Part shown: positions 22,347-33,864 of the stretch, one piece after another | Layout of the letters: every line of letters starts with the position of its first letter | Position numbering within the stretch: position 1 is the first letter of the stretch | Assembly: GCA_009801085.1 (NCBI GenBank) | Contig: VNWV01000002.1 | Location: 1,178,001-1,242,000 of the forward strand | Origin: Lasiodiplodia sp. COLG20 | Lineage: Eukaryota; Ascomycota; Dothideomycetes; Botryosphaeriales; Botryosphaeriaceae | DNA: 64,000 nucleotides | Direction: 5' to 3' | Position numbers and translations under genes: made by a program | The notes under the pieces: generated by a model | Seen by the model: the letters and a program-made list of their open reading frames with translations, nothing else | Databases searched by the model: none | Told to the model about the DNA's origin: nothing

Positions 22347-24524
22347 ATGATGGAGTATGACGCGGAGGACCATCATTGGCACCTTGTAAGCCATTTCCTG
22401 CCCTCCACAGCTCACCAGCGCATCCAGCACCGCTTCACCTAGCTCGCGCCGCTGAAGTCACCAACGGCTTGATTTCTGCAAATAGGCGAAAGACATGGCC
22501 TGGGAAACTGTCGCTAATCTGTCCCTACAGAAGCCGACCCCAACTCCGTCGTCATACGACACGGCTTTAGGATTTGAGCAGTCGGTCTTCGATAGCCATG
22601 GCGATCGTCTTGATAATCCTTCGAAGGTCTGGATTGGGGTCGCCGTCGCTTACACCTTCATCATGGCCCTTGGCATGACGCTCCTCTTCTTTCAGCGCTT
22701 CGCGCACACGGCTCGTATTCGCGGTTATTGGTTGACCTGCTCATCCGTGCTTGTATTGCACGTCTACCTCAGCCTGGTCTTCTTGGCCTATCCCCTCAGG
22801 TTCTGGTACAAATGCTCGGCTGAATTCTGGACCATGGCTCTGATCTTCCCGATTGGTCTGGGCCTCTATCAGAGTAAATACCGTCATTCCTTATTCACCA
22901 GGCTGTACATTACTCTAATCGGCTATAGTTTCTAATTCCCGGATCATATTCTATTACCAGACCCAGCAAGAGCTTCTGGTGATGCCAAAGCGCAACAAAA
23001 GAGGCCGAGCTCCCATCTGGTTCACGCACCCACGGGCCTTCTTGAGGTACCACAAAAATATGGACTTTGTCACCAAAACGCGCGTCTTTGTTTACGCTAC
23101 CTGGGCTTTCACTATCTTCGCTTGCACCTTCATGTACCTTGGATCCATTAATTTCCACGAGAGTTACGGATTCTTTGGAGAGTGGTCAGGAAAGGCTAAC
23201 TGTCACCGCGGACCGCATGGTGAATGGTACGTATGGAATAATCTGTTCCTTTCTGAGTGTGAGCTGACAGCGGATAGGGTGCCGACAGCCATCTCACAGC
23301 TTCTCATTTGCTGGGTTTGGGGCCCGTACACCCTCTGGTACGCCAGGAACATTCGGGACTCCCACTATTGGTCGCTGCAGACATTCGTTAATCTCATTGC
23401 CGGGTATGTAAACCTCAGTGTCAAGAATCTTCCAACTCGCGGCTGACTGGTCAGAATGCCCGGAACGCCGCTTTGGATGGCGTTTTTGTATTCGAACAAT
23501 CCGACCGTCATCGCCATTAATCGCTGGTTCCCCCATTCCGGATGGTAAGCTAGCTCCCGTTAAGACCTAGTAGAAATGTCGCTGATCAGCTTTCAGGTTC
23601 ATTCCTGGAATCGTGACGATGCAGATGGGCACCTTCATCTTCCCCATTCTTAATTTCTGCCGGACGCCCGTGTACATGGCAGACGTGGAGGGAGAGGGCG
23701 AACACACACACCTGGGTTCTTCCTCCGATCTCAACCGGAGGTTCAACAAAGCCATGACTTCCATGGCAGCATTCGAGAATGCACTGGAGAACAACATCCA
23801 GCCACTGTTGGTTTGGGCAGCCAACCGCAACTTCACGGCAGCTGACATCAATTTCCTTGTCTACGTCCGCAACTGGAAGAACAACTGGAGCGGCCCGAGC
23901 AGGCACAACCAAATGCTGACTCACAGCCAGGCGCGTCACCGTTACGAAGATGCGGCGGTCATCTTCTTTACTTTCATCAACCCGACAACATCCAAGGTGA
24001 CGGTCAACATCGGCGACGCTACCTACAGGACTATCTCCCAGTACTTCACTGACGTGCTGGCACATGACCTGCCTGGAGAAGGCACCAGCAGCTTCTTCTC
24101 TACTCAACAGCAAGTTGCGCCTTGGGAAAAGGATGAACCTATGTCGCCGATCCAGGGAATGGAGGGGTTCGACAGGACTAGGCTGCATTACGTTGGCGGC
24201 GACGATGACTACGATGAGTACGATGCCATCCCGAAGGGGTTCAACCTGTCCGTCTTCGACGATGCCTACAATGTCATCAAGGACGATATCTTCTACAACA
24301 CTTGGCTTCGGTGAGTTATTGGGCGCAGTCAAACACTCCCCTGGTGAGATCACCTAACTGATTGAAGATACAGCTACGTTAATGACCTGGATACGAGCAG
24401 TGACTCGGGAGGTGTGAGCGAGCACACCTGCACGGAGGCATGCACGCACGGCAGCATGACACCGAGTCCTCTGTCGGAGCCTCCTCAGGCGCACACCAGT
24501 GCAGCTCGCTCTCCTGAGATCTGA
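22347..24524 (+). CDS. 7TM receptor with C-terminal RGS domain (GprK-like)
   Basis: Seven exons: 22347-22385, 22486-22873, 22929-23226, 23278-23403, 23455-23544, 23597-24310 and 24374-24524, giving 601 residues. The 39 nt first exon (MMEYDAEDHHWHL) joins in frame through GTAAGC/AAATAG to AKDMAWETV. An alternative start is the ATG at 22495. The N-terminal half has seven hydrophobic segments, for example VWIGVAVAYTFIMALGMTLLF, VLVLHVYLSLVFLAYPL, FVYATWAFTIFACTFMYLG and SQLLICWVWGPYTLWY. From about residue 345, FNKAMTSMAAFENALENNIQP and NFTAADINFLVYVRNWK form an RGS domain, continuing to AAVIFFTFINPTTSK. Such fusions are known as the fungal GprK class. They probably couple ligand sensing to GTP hydrolysis on a G-alpha subunit; the ligand is unknown. 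The tail is acidic and Ser/Thr-rich. Confidence 0.87.
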
Positions 24525-25865
24525 CTCCGGAGGCTTGGCGTTTGATGTTCCAGAACCAAGCGCGAAGCTTCGCTACGGTAATTGGCAGCTGTCTTTAGGC
24601 TCTGGACGCCGGTCAGCATTTCTTTAATTCTGGTTTCTTTTTGTCGAGAGATCTTCGGGTATGGGTTCTTCTTGGCGATCTCCTTGGCTGGATCCTGGTT
24701 TTGATATGGGACGGCGGAAGCTGTCCTTGCGGGATCCAAGCTGGAAGGGTTGAAGCAGCTAGGCATACATGGAGCTAGAGCACCATGTTAGTGCATATAG
24801 CATAAAATGACAAAAGCGAGGATTGGGCCAATGCCCGGTGCCGCGATTCTGTGCTGTTGCGGAGAGCTTTCCAGGCCGGCGGGCGCCCCCTGCACGGTGG
24901 AGACGCACCCCACCAAAGCTCCACGCGCACGGCGATCATCAACCCCGACAGTCGACGTCAGGGAGGCACGGGTGTTGGGGTGTCTGGACCAGGAGAGAGG
25001 GTGGCTTCCAGAAGCTGCGGTGGAAGCGGGAGGATTCAGGAGGCAGGCTGCGGCTCGGAAGCTTGGCATGCAAGTGGCGGCGGCGGGGCGATTTTTGCAG
25101 GCACCCGACTCGAACACACTCTCGCAATCGTTTGCGTAGATGGCGTGCCGGGTGACGAGCAGCATGACAACGAGACAGTATAAATGCACGACGTATCGGC
25201 CGATGTGGCATGTCCTTTTTGCCTTTTGTCTCGCAACGCCCCGACATGCCCCGTCCGCCCGCCCGCCGGCGCGCTTGGCCTTGACTGTCGTCCGATTAGG
25301 GATGCGCTCACGTGCGCGCACCCAGTCACCGCTCGCAATGATCCCCGAGATTGCGGCACTCTGCATGCGCCGGCGGCCGCGTCGTCGTTGCACACACACG
25401 CAGCGAGGCCCCCCGGGACGAGCAGCCGCTCCCCATTGGCAATTCTGCCATTTGCACCAGAGCTGACGTGCTCGGCCGCTACCTCACTCTGACACAGGAG
25501 CCGCTAGGCCCGCCCAGGGTCTGTTAGGATTGCGCGGAGGAGCCGCGTCCATCACGCAATTTCTGGCGCTGGGACCTCACCGCCCTATGGCTTTAGCGCG
25601 CCCCCGTATAAAAAAGTCCACCACCGCCCGCCTTCGTCCCGTTCGCCACGGCATCTTCGTCCTGCTTGTTTCGGCTCGAATCCGCCGCCGATCTTTCACG
25701 CCTCGCACACTCCTGCCCGCTGTCTTTGCCGCGTGACTTGGCAGAGAAAGGACGGCCCTCCCTCCCTGCTGACGTGTCAGACGCTGCAGCTGCCCATTGC
25801 TCGAGGCCTATATAGTCCTCGCAAGGCTCCTGTTCTTTGTCTCCGCACGCTCCCCTCCCTCCGCC
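24525..25865. other. Intergenic and choline sulfatase upstream region
   Basis: This 1.3 kb contains the receptor 3' UTR and the promoter of the choline sulfatase gene. The last 300 bases are C-rich with two TATA-like sites (listed separately). No gene is seen; open frames on both strands here are Arg/Pro/Ala-rich. Confidence 0.5.
25607..25615 (+). promoter_or_regulatory. TATA-like box upstream of choline sulfatase
   Basis: TATAAAAAA lies about 250 bp before the sulfatase start codon, followed by a C-rich leader. A second TATA-like element, TATATA at 25809-25814, is only about 52 bp before the ATG. Which of them positions transcription cannot be told from sequence. Confidence 0.45.
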
Positions 25866-27530
25866 ATGGCTCCGCACGCTTCTCTTCCAGACACGCCTCC
25901 CAACGGCCCGCAGGAGACGGGCTACCTGCCCCCGGCGGGCGACCAGTTTCCCGTGAAGCCCAACATCCTGTACATCATGGCTGACCAGATGTCCGCCCCG
26001 CTGCTGAAGATGCACGACCCCAACTCTCCCATCAAGACGCCTCACCTGGACAAGCTGGCCGAGACGGGCGTAGTCTTTGACAGCGCCTACTGCAATTCTC
26101 CCCTTTGTGCCCCTTCCCGCTTTGTCATGGTCACCGGCCAGCTCCCGCACAAGATCAAGTCCTACGACAACGCCTCGCATCTGAACGCCGACGTGCCCAC
26201 GTTCGCGCACTACCTGCGCCGCGAGGGCTACGAGACGACGCTGGCCGGTAAGATGCACTTCATCGGACCCGATCAGCTGCACGGCTTCGAGAACCGTCTG
26301 ACATCGGACATCTACCCCGGTGATTTTGGCTGGTCTGTCAACTGGGACAAGCCCGACGAGCGCCAGGAGTGGTTCCACAACATGTCCTCGGTCCTGCAGG
26401 CTGGGCCGTGCGTGCGCTCCAACCAGCTCGACTACGACGAGGAAGTCATGTACAAGTCCACGCAGTATCTGTACGATCACGTGCGTAAGGGCGATAAGGA
26501 GCGGCCCTTCTGCTTGACCGTATCTCTGACTCACCCGCATGACCCCTACGCTATCACCGAAGACTACTGGGACCGATACGAGGACGTCGACATCCCGCTG
26601 CCCAAGGTCAACATCGACCAGGACAGCCAGGACTCGCACTCTCAGCGCCTGATGAAGTGTATCGACCTATGGGACAACCCGGTGCCCGAGGAGGCGATCC
26701 GCCGGGCTCGCCGTGCGTACTACGGGTCCTGCAGCTACGTCGACGATCAGGTCGGCAAGCTGGTCAAGGTTCTCAAGGATTGCAAGCTCGACAAGAACAC
26801 GATTGTGGTTTTCAGCGGCGACCATGGAGACATGCTGGGCGAGCGTGGACTCTGGTACAAGATGTCTTGGCATGAGAATAGCGCACGCGTGCCGCTTATC
26901 ATCAATTATCCGCCACGTTTCACTCCCCGCCGCGTCAAGGAGTCTGTCTCGACCATGGATCTGCTCCCCACTTTGGTTGATTTGTCAGGAGGACGCATGG
27001 ACTCGAGCCTCAGCATTGACGGCGAGAGCCTGTACCCGGCCCTCTGCGGACACCACACCAAGGACGAGGTCATCGGCGAGTACATGGGCGAGGGCACCAT
27101 TTCGCCCGTCATGATGATTCGCAGGGGCAAGTGGAAGTATACGTGCAGCCTGGTCGATCTTCCGCAGCTGTTCGATCTGGAGAAGGACCCTCAGGAGCTT
27201 CACAACGTTGCCGACTCGGAGGAGCCGGAGTACAAGAAGGCTGCAGCCGCCTTCGCCGAAGAGGCGAGCCGCAGGTGGGATCTGCAGAAGATCCATGACG
27301 ACGTGCTCCAATCGCAGCGCATGCGCAGGCTGTGCTGGAATGCACTGAAGAAGGGCCGCTTTGAGTCATGGGACTACCAGCCACAAGACCTGGCCTCGCA
27401 GAAGTACATCCGATCGACAATTCCCTTGGACGATCTCGAGCTCCGCGCCCGCTACCCGCCCGTCGACGCTTACGGCAAGCCTTACATGACGCAGCATCCT
27501 CATGGCCTTGCTGCGGCCAAGGGCCAGTAG
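25866..27530 (+). CDS. Choline-sulfatase
   Basis: A single exon of 554 residues; the start is the ATG in CCGCCATGGC. KPNILYIMADQMSAP (Asp40 at the metal site) opens the sulfatase fold. LCAPSRFVMVTGQ carries the C-x-P-S-R signature at 81-85, whose Cys becomes formylglycine. VVFSGDHGDMLGERGLWYK supplies further metal ligands. The C-terminal extension with FESWDYQP and YIRSTIPLDDLELRARYPP is typical of choline sulfatases. The enzyme hydrolyses choline-O-sulfate to choline and sulfate, used by moulds as a sulfur store and osmolyte. There is no signal peptide, so a cytosolic location fits. No choline dehydrogenase, transporter or sulfur regulator adjoins it, so it stands alone here. Confidence 0.93.
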   Translation: MAPHASLPDTPPNGPQETGYLPPAGDQFPVKPNILYIMADQMSAPLLKMHDPNSPIKTPHLDKLAETGVVFDSAYCNSPLCAPSRFVMVTGQLPHKIKSYDNASHLNADVPTFAHYLRREGYETTLAGKMHFIGPDQLHGFENRLTSDIYPGDFGWSVNWDKPDERQEWFHNMSSVLQAGPCVRSNQLDYDEEVMYKSTQYLYDHVRKGDKERPFCLTVSLTHPHDPYAITEDYWDRYEDVDIPLPKVNIDQDSQDSHSQRLMKCIDLWDNPVPEEAIRRARRAYYGSCSYVDDQVGKLVKVLKDCKLDKNTIVVFSGDHGDMLGERGLWYKMSWHENSARVPLIINYPPRFTPRRVKESVSTMDLLPTLVDLSGGRMDSSLSIDGESLYPALCGHHTKDEVIGEYMGEGTISPVMMIRRGKWKYTCSLVDLPQLFDLEKDPQELHNVADSEEPEYKKAAAAFAEEASRRWDLQKIHDDVLQSQRMRRLCWNALKKGRFESWDYQPQDLASQKYIRSTIPLDDLELRARYPPVDAYGKPYMTQHPHGLAAAKGQ

Positions 27531-30500
27531 AAAGCCACTCAAGTCTGTCAACGTGGGCATTCTCTGCCCCAAGAAACCAAAAGTTCTGTTCCGCCCGCTC
27601 GCAAGCGTGCCAGGCCGAACATTGGCTCGTTATGATACCATACCCCCACTGTTTGGAGCAAGATTTCGCACCTGGCTCATTCGTTTGACTGCTTGCTTGA
27701 GCTTTTAGCGAGGCGTTGGGATGAGTTTCGGGTGAACGTGCTTGCTCTTTCCATTGCTATGCCGAGTATTTGAGGAGCATATACATGGCTGCGCATCGAG
27801 GAGCTTCGCGTAGCTTTTTCTTCTTTCTGATTGTTTGTTTTATTCGCTTCCAATGGGTTTTTCATGATAGTCGCAATTTAGCTAGGTAGCATGGGTTCTA
27901 ACAAACTGAATGAGGAATGATACTGAACAAGGCCGTTTCACACTTGCCGTGACGAGAAGATAAGCGTGAGCAAGGGGTTGGCAAGGCAAGGATCAACACC
28001 AGCTAGATAGCAAGGCGTTCCACGACGGCGGTCAATCGACGATTGGTAGATCACCCATAAATGCGGAGCAGAGTTGAAACGAATATGGAGAAGTTCTCCT
28101 GACAGAGGATGATCGATATGCGGCAGCGTTGCATTGCAATTGGTGCCCGAGCCGTCAAGACGTGGGTTGCATACTTTTCGCCAAGAGGATCGGGGAAGCA
28201 TTGCGTCGCCGCGTACGTAATGGATGGCAGGAGATGGAACGTCAAACGCGAGTTGGAAATGACGGTCTGGTGACAGGTTGGCCTAAGGGAAAGAATGCAG
28301 TGGACGATAAGGAGAACATGCGGTACGACTCGGTACTCCACATGTTGATAAGTGGCAAATGTGGGTAGGAGACGAAGTCACAACGTTGGAGAATGCCTTC
28401 CCACGTACAGCAGCAAGCTTTAAACTTTGGTGAATATAGTTCAAGTACAGTGGACGACATTGGAGATGGTATCTACCACACGGTGAGAATTGTGGCGGCC
28501 GTGAGTAATGGTCAAGGAGAAAGGAGTTAAAAGACGTCTATGAACGTGCTTTACGGCGAGCCTTGCGTCGGAGCAGCATCCGGCACGTTAACCCTCCTTC
28601 ATCATCTCAGACGCATCCAACGACGAAGCCACACGTCATCAATCGAGAGTCCAGGATGGAACATCTTATCACCTTGGTCCCCCCTTTTGTCCTGCTACTA
28701 TCTCTCTGGGGCATTTATCACACGTCTGCATACGACGGGTGAATCCATCGTGCTTCCTGGCGCATCGTGCATGACACGCATGCATACGCATGCAATCGAG
28801 AGCTGAGAGCAGGCCAGTTCAAAGACCACCAGCTCATCGATGGAGCACTGCGCCAGGCCGAAAACGGGAATCTTTAACCGCCCAATCACGCCTGTTAGCG
28901 ATCGCCACGTATCACGCAATTCCTCGTGACCAGCTCATCCTGCCTGGCGCGGCGGGCCAATGGCCGTGGGTTTTTCTGCCAGTCCGTGCTTTTTGCCTAC
29001 TACTGCTCGACGCTAGAGTACCCCGGACTTCGTTTGTTGCCTGACGCATGGATCGTTCCCGGGCGAGGAGTCATCCAGCCCATCCAAAACAGCCGGATGA
29101 TAAAGCAAATTCCTGGCAGAATCGACAGCCTTCTTCGGCCTTCCTTCCATTCCGGTCCGATTATTTGCTCGCGGATGGGAAAAAAGAATGCTGATACAGC
29201 AGAGGTCTCACAGTAACAAAGTAAGGGCTGAGAAGGCGAGACCAGGCGAAAAAGAAACGAAAAGACGGTAGCGAGGCCCGCTCTTGCCGTGCAGCAGCTG
29301 CGGTGTGATCGATGTGCATATGCGCGGCTCTCGCAGATCCGTTTTTTTGTCGATGATTTCTCGCCCGCTTTTTTCTTCGCTGCTGCTCACTCTCACCGTC
29401 TCCGCTCCCCCTCGTCCTCGTCCTCCTTCGCGCTGGAACAGCAGCCTTCGGCCATGTCCGATGCGACCAGTCCACATTTAGAGGGGTAATTTCAAAGCAA
29501 CATTCATGCTCACGCGCTTCTGACCACGTTTGCTAAGCTGTGTGCATGTGTGCGTGTGTGTGTGCGTGCGTGCCGTTTCCCCCCCTCCATCTCTTTTTCG
29601 TTCCGCTCATACACCCCCGGTCTTCCTTTGACAAATCCAATTCATTCCGGCCCTGCTTATGGACAGCCGTCGACCTCCGACGCGTGTAACGGGACCGAGT
29701 GTTCGACCGGAACGGGAAAGGCGGAAGTCTCGGGAAAGCTCTGGCTCGTGACGCAACCAGTGCGTGGCGGAATCTGGCCGGCGCATTGCGCGAGTCGAAG
29801 CACGTGGTCCTTTTTCCCTCTTTTCTTTCTCCTCCTCCTTTTATCGGGGAGGCCGTGCTTGGTTGCTGGGCAATCCATTACGTGGAGTCTTTAGTGATGG
29901 TTGCATGTTGCATTAGAGAGAGTTGGTGCTTGGTTTCTGATTCCTGCCCGCAAGCATTGCATTTGTGGATCTCTTATCTCTCGACGCCAGCCTTCTTTTT
30001 TGATCCTTTGGTTACCCTGCTGAGCGGCGCGGCCAGTCAGCCTGGTACGCTTGGTTGAGCTATGGGCGGGAAGATGCATTTCTCCCCCGCATCGCGGGGA
30101 AGTGGGGAAAAAAGATTAGCGTTTTATGCTAGGGATTACGCTCCATGCTAGCAGATCGTTGGTCGAAAGATTTAACCTACTGGCCGTACTCTCTGCCCGC
30201 TACCTTTGTCTGGGCGTTTCCTAAATCGGATTTTAAACAGAACGATATGGTTCTGCTTAAGACATGTGGAACATGGCGTAACTATGCCCCAGATCTACCT
30301 GAGAAAAATTAATAATATGGGTAGTTGGGACGAGAATGTCGAATTAAAAATGACACGAGCAAAAAACAAATCCATGCTAGCCATCGGCAGCGAGAGGGGA
30401 CTGTATAGAAAAAATTGGTGATTTTGCGCTGAAAATTCATAGAGGGCATCAGATCTTGTCTAGTTACCGTCTCAGCAACCTACAGTTTTAAAAGATACCT

Positions 30501-30669
30501 CGTAAGATTATTTTGAGCCCCCGTGTATAGCTGTACTTTTGTTCAATCACCAGATAAAAGATGCACTGGAAAAGCTTCAGGACGGCACATATGGTCAAAG
30601 AGAAGGGGTATCAATTTCATAAGCCGTGCCTCATAAGCCGTCTACCTGGACCTCTCAAATCAAACCATC
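27531..30669. other. 3.1 kb intergenic region
   Basis: No complete gene is supported. At 29454 an ATG in good context (GGCCATGTCC) follows a long CT-rich leader but opens only 11 codons before a stop. A possible donor GGGTAATTT overlaps that stop, so a spliced gene or an upstream-ORF transcript is conceivable (see findings). A GT-rich microsatellite lies at 29540-29573. The part 30060-30660 is AT-rich and looks like the downstream flank of the WW-domain gene. Confidence 0.45.
29540..29573. repeat. GT/TG-rich microsatellite
   Basis: Imperfect tandem GT units interrupted by CA and CG steps (TGTGTGCATGTGTGCGTGTG and on). It is non-coding and lies just after the short ORF at 29454. Confidence 0.75.
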
Positions 30670-31512
30670 TTAAAACAACAAACTTCCCAACAAGGCACCA
30701 CCCAAGAAGCCGCCCAGCAGCGGGAAGCCGTATCCACCACCATAGCCGTAGCCGTTGGGTCTGTAATACGGCGTGTCGGGGCGCAAGAACCTGGCGTTGG
30801 GATCGTTGTAGGGGCCGTTGGCGTAGGGGTTGTAGCCGTAGGCGCCGGAGGGGAAGGGCTGCTGGTGGAAGACGTCGGGGGGCGGGACGATGTAGACGTC
30901 GCGGCCGTCGCGGTCCTTGCACAGGAACTGCGGCTGGCCTGTCTGGATGGCGCGCGAGAGGGCGCGGCGCGCGGCGAGGTGCGCGGCGTATGCCTGGCGC
31001 TCCTGCTCGGCGCGCTGCTGGCGGTCGGCGACGCGCTGCTGGTGGTTGGTGTGCGTGATGCGGTCCTTGATGCGCCGGCCCAGCTTGTGCAGGCCGTGGA
31101 CTTCTTCGTTTGCCGATGCTGCTGAAGGCGCCGCCGCCGCCGCCGCTCCCGCTCCTTTCTTGTGGTGCTCGTCGTCGTCGCTGCTCTCGGCGGCGATGTC
31201 TTGGAGGCTTATGCTGCGGTGCAGGCGGGTGATGTCTTCGCGTTCGTTGGGTGAGAGGGTGGAGAGGTACTGCTCGTCATCGTAGGGGTGGTGCCATATG
31301 GAACGCGGCGGATCGGCGCGAGTGTCGACGAAGAACTGGTGCTCGGTCTTGGAGTCGTATTGTCGGATCCAGCCGGCAGGCAAGGGACGCGCCTCGTCTT
31401 CCATGCTGCGCCGGTGTTGTGCTGGGATGCCATTCCGGGCGCCGTGTTGGGAAGCGGCGGAGGAGGCGGTAGTGCTTGTTGCGGCCTCGTAGGATGGCGG
31501 TTGGTCTGCCAT
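30670..31512 (-). CDS. WW-domain protein
   Basis: A single exon on the minus strand, 280 residues. After a disordered start (MADQPPSYEAATS, itself containing a PPSY-type proline motif) comes a WW domain at about 43-77: LPAGWIRQYDSKTEHQFFVD, then SIWHHPYDD, with Trp48 and Trp73 as the two signature tryptophans. WW domains bind proline-rich ligands. The middle holds a poly-Ala/acidic stretch and a charged coiled-coil-like region (RVADRQQRAEQERQAYAAHL). The C-terminus is rich in Tyr, Gly, Asn and Pro and ends in GGFLGGALLGSLLF. Proteins of this plan are common in moulds and mostly uncharacterised. The protein's own PPSY motif might bind a WW domain, possibly in another copy. Confidence 0.8.
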   Translation of the reverse strand: MADQPPSYEAATSTTASSAASQHGARNGIPAQHRRSMEDEARPLPAGWIRQYDSKTEHQFFVDTRADPPRSIWHHPYDDEQYLSTLSPNEREDITRLHRSISLQDIAAESSDDDEHHKKGAGAAAAAAPSAASANEEVHGLHKLGRRIKDRITHTNHQQRVADRQQRAEQERQAYAAHLAARRALSRAIQTGQPQFLCKDRDGRDVYIVPPPDVFHQQPFPSGAYGYNPYANGPYNDPNARFLRPDTPYYRPNGYGYGGGYGFPLLGGFLGGALLGSLLF

Positions 31513-31757
31513 TTTTTCAGGTTGGGTCCGGAAGAAGAGAGGGACGAAGAAATTGGGCGCAGTAGGGGTCTCGCGTTTATAGGGCACAGCGTGGCGTGTT
31601 TGTCTCTCCAGTGATGTCACGCCCGCAGCGCACCGCCACACTTCTCGAATGCTCGCGCGTATTACATGTGATTCGGTCGCAGTGGCTGTGCCTTCAACGT
31701 ACTGTGCTGACATTAGCGCGAGGCCATTACAACGGGTCGAAGCACTTACTGTCGAAT

Positions 31758-32408
31758 TCACCTGCCAGGTCTCTGACCGAGAAATCCATTGTTCAAGGTC
31801 ATAATGCGGCGGAACCTGTGGCGTTCGTCCTCTTTCTTCTTCTCTTCAATGGCTTTGGCGAGAACTCCAGAGTCCCACCACACCTTTCCTTCGTAGATGT
31901 GAAGACCCTGATAGCCTCTCTTTGGACGGCTATCTTGTTCTTCAGCCTCAATACCTTCGTCGGGAATTTCTTCAGATGCAGGCTCCTCGACAGTGCCGAC
32001 GATGAATTCAAACATGCGTGGGATCTCGACGATTCTCTCCTCCTCCCAGCCCTTCAATCTGCAAAGCATGACTGCCTGCACGCTGACGATGTGCCTCTCA
32101 CCTTCTTTGAGAGAGCGCACGTCTGGGCCAAAAACCCGGGCCAGACATGTTTGGTGGTGCATGAACTCGAAGTCACCGAAGCGTGATTTGATGCCGGTCC
32201 AGATGGAGTCAGACGAACGGTAGGTGTTGTTTGTGGCGTCGAAGAAGGCCGCATCGTCGGCGAAAAAGACGCCTCCTTCATGAGTTTCAAAGTCGAGGCT
32301 GTCCAGTGCATTCAAGTAGCCATTGACAATGCGGAGCGCTGGGATGTCAGTGTAGGGCGTCAGAGAGCCCATGTGGGTGTACATGGAGGGGCATTGAGTC
32401 TGTGCCAT
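31758..32408 (-). CDS. NTF2-like (SnoaL-type fold) protein, function unknown
   Basis: A single exon of 216 residues. The opening ALRIVNGYLNALDSLDF, then GGVFFADDAAFF, SIWTGIKSRFGDFE and VSVQAVMLCRLKGWEEERIVEIPRMFEFIVG, suggests the cone-shaped alpha+beta NTF2/SnoaL-like fold seen in many small fungal proteins. The C-terminal third is highly charged (EEPASEEIPDEGIEAEEQ, later KAIEEKKKEDERHRFRRIM). I do not recognise a specific family. The fold occurs in polyketide cyclases and dehydratases but also in many non-enzymes, so no reaction is proposed. It is transcribed on the same strand as the WW-domain gene, 245 bp upstream of it. Confidence 0.65.
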   Translation of the reverse strand: MAQTQCPSMYTHMGSLTPYTDIPALRIVNGYLNALDSLDFETHEGGVFFADDAAFFDATNNTYRSSDSIWTGIKSRFGDFEFMHHQTCLARVFGPDVRSLKEGERHIVSVQAVMLCRLKGWEEERIVEIPRMFEFIVGTVEEPASEEIPDEGIEAEEQDSRPKRGYQGLHIYEGKVWWDSGVLAKAIEEKKKEDERHRFRRIMTLNNGFLGQRPGR

Positions 32409-33864
32409 GGTGAATTCCTCAGGGTAACGGAAGGTGGAAGAAAAGCGTGAATGCGGAATAGAAGCTAAGAGACCAACGTCGCCTTAAAAGGCACAGCAGG
32501 ATTGATTGCTGCCAACGTAAGGACGCTCTAATCATCAGGGCCGCACGCCATATCAGGCTATTCGGTTGGCCAGCGGGGGAAGAAGTGGGGCATCTGGGGG
32601 CCAAGGCTAAAATCTGACCTCAAACCCCGGATCTCAGCGCGGCACCTTGTTGGCCAGTTGCCATCAGGGTGCCGGGTCCCTGCGCCACCAGCACGACACG
32701 TGCCGCTTCACGGGTGCATTCCGTTGTTGAGGCGCAGCCGAGGTGCAGCGAGGTGCGGTTGCGTGCGGAGCTGGCGGAAGGTCGGCGCAATGGAAAGCGA
32801 GGGCCACAGCTGGCGCCAGGATCACGCTGAGTCCCACTCTTCTCTCACAATGACTCCAGAACATCTGACTTCCCACCCTCTCCCTCTCCTTGCCTTGATG
32901 CCTGCCTCGCTCCAGCCACACCCGTGACGTCGCTTCTCACATGCCCCGGCAGCGCCAACGGCTTACATGGCCAGAACTCAGTGCCGCTCCGATACCGTGG
33001 CTTTGGAAGACGATCTTACCCCAACGCCGGGCCCCATGGTTTGCCTGATGACTTTTCCTCGTTGATCTTTCTCTCATTACCTCCGTACTTCTGGCAGCTA
33101 TTTCCCATATGAGAACAGATTTGACTCGTGAACTCATCCATCCGTTTGCCCGAGGATGGAGGCCTCCGTGATGTTGAAGCGGAACCGCACCATCCCCACA
33201 ATGCCTTCCTTCCATTGTCAGTGATCCCCCGCCCCTTGACTCCGTATCCGGGGATGCTGCAATCCCTGATCATACATGGAGACCCGCAGTTGGGGGCTTC
33301 TCCGATCAATCCCCGGCTCCAACTCACAACTTCACAGTATTTCCTCGACCTGCCCGCCGCTACGGCAAGCCGCAGTCTAAGCTTGACGCCGCGCCAGCTC
33401 TAGCGCAGCCGTTCAGCCCGGATGCTTCGGTAAGCGGTCCGGTCCGATGTGTCAGGTGATGCAACCGTCAAGCTATTTCGAAGCTGCTGCTTCCCGCACA
33501 ACATCTCGGAAATTGCTCTCTGACAAATATACCAACATGAGCTCCACTCGTCAGCACTGCTCGCTGGAAGCCTTTGCTGCTCAGTGCATCTCGACCCAAT
33601 TCTTTGTTCTCTTATGCATTCATTGTTGGCACCCCAAAACACTTTCAGCAGACCTCCACAATGCCATTGTCCACATGTGAACACTTTCGAATGTCTCAAA
33701 CAAGACATGGTAAAACTCTATATAAAAACCAGACACTAATAGGGTCATCACTGACAAGTGTCTTCGAACTCACACCAACTTCTTCACTCTTCACTTTCGG
33801 ACTACTACCCACACAGCCCTGCATCTCTCTCAAAAGGTCTTCCAACCCAACTACCGTCTTCAAC
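32409..33864. other. Intergenic, promoter of small CxxC gene at right end
   Basis: This 1.45 kb interval has no larger gene. Its left end is the upstream region of the NTF2-like gene (minus strand). Its right end holds the TATA box and a 5' leader with ACTTCTTCACTCTTCAC-type sequence before the small Cys-rich ORF. Confidence 0.5.
33719..33728 (+). promoter_or_regulatory. TATA box of the small CxxC protein gene
   Basis: TATATAAAAA is a near-perfect TATA box 137 bp before the ATG at 33865. The leader between them is CA/CT-rich and free of ATG in the last 100 bases. This is the strongest core promoter element in the window and supports the small ORF as a real gene. Confidence 0.65.

Noticed and set aside
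23586..24353. 255-codon minus-strand ORF
   Set aside because: Antisense to the RGS exon, crosses its splice sites and shows no recognised domain.
25593..26639. 348-codon minus-strand ORF
   Set aside because: Antisense to choline sulfatase and its promoter; valine/arginine-rich shadow frame.
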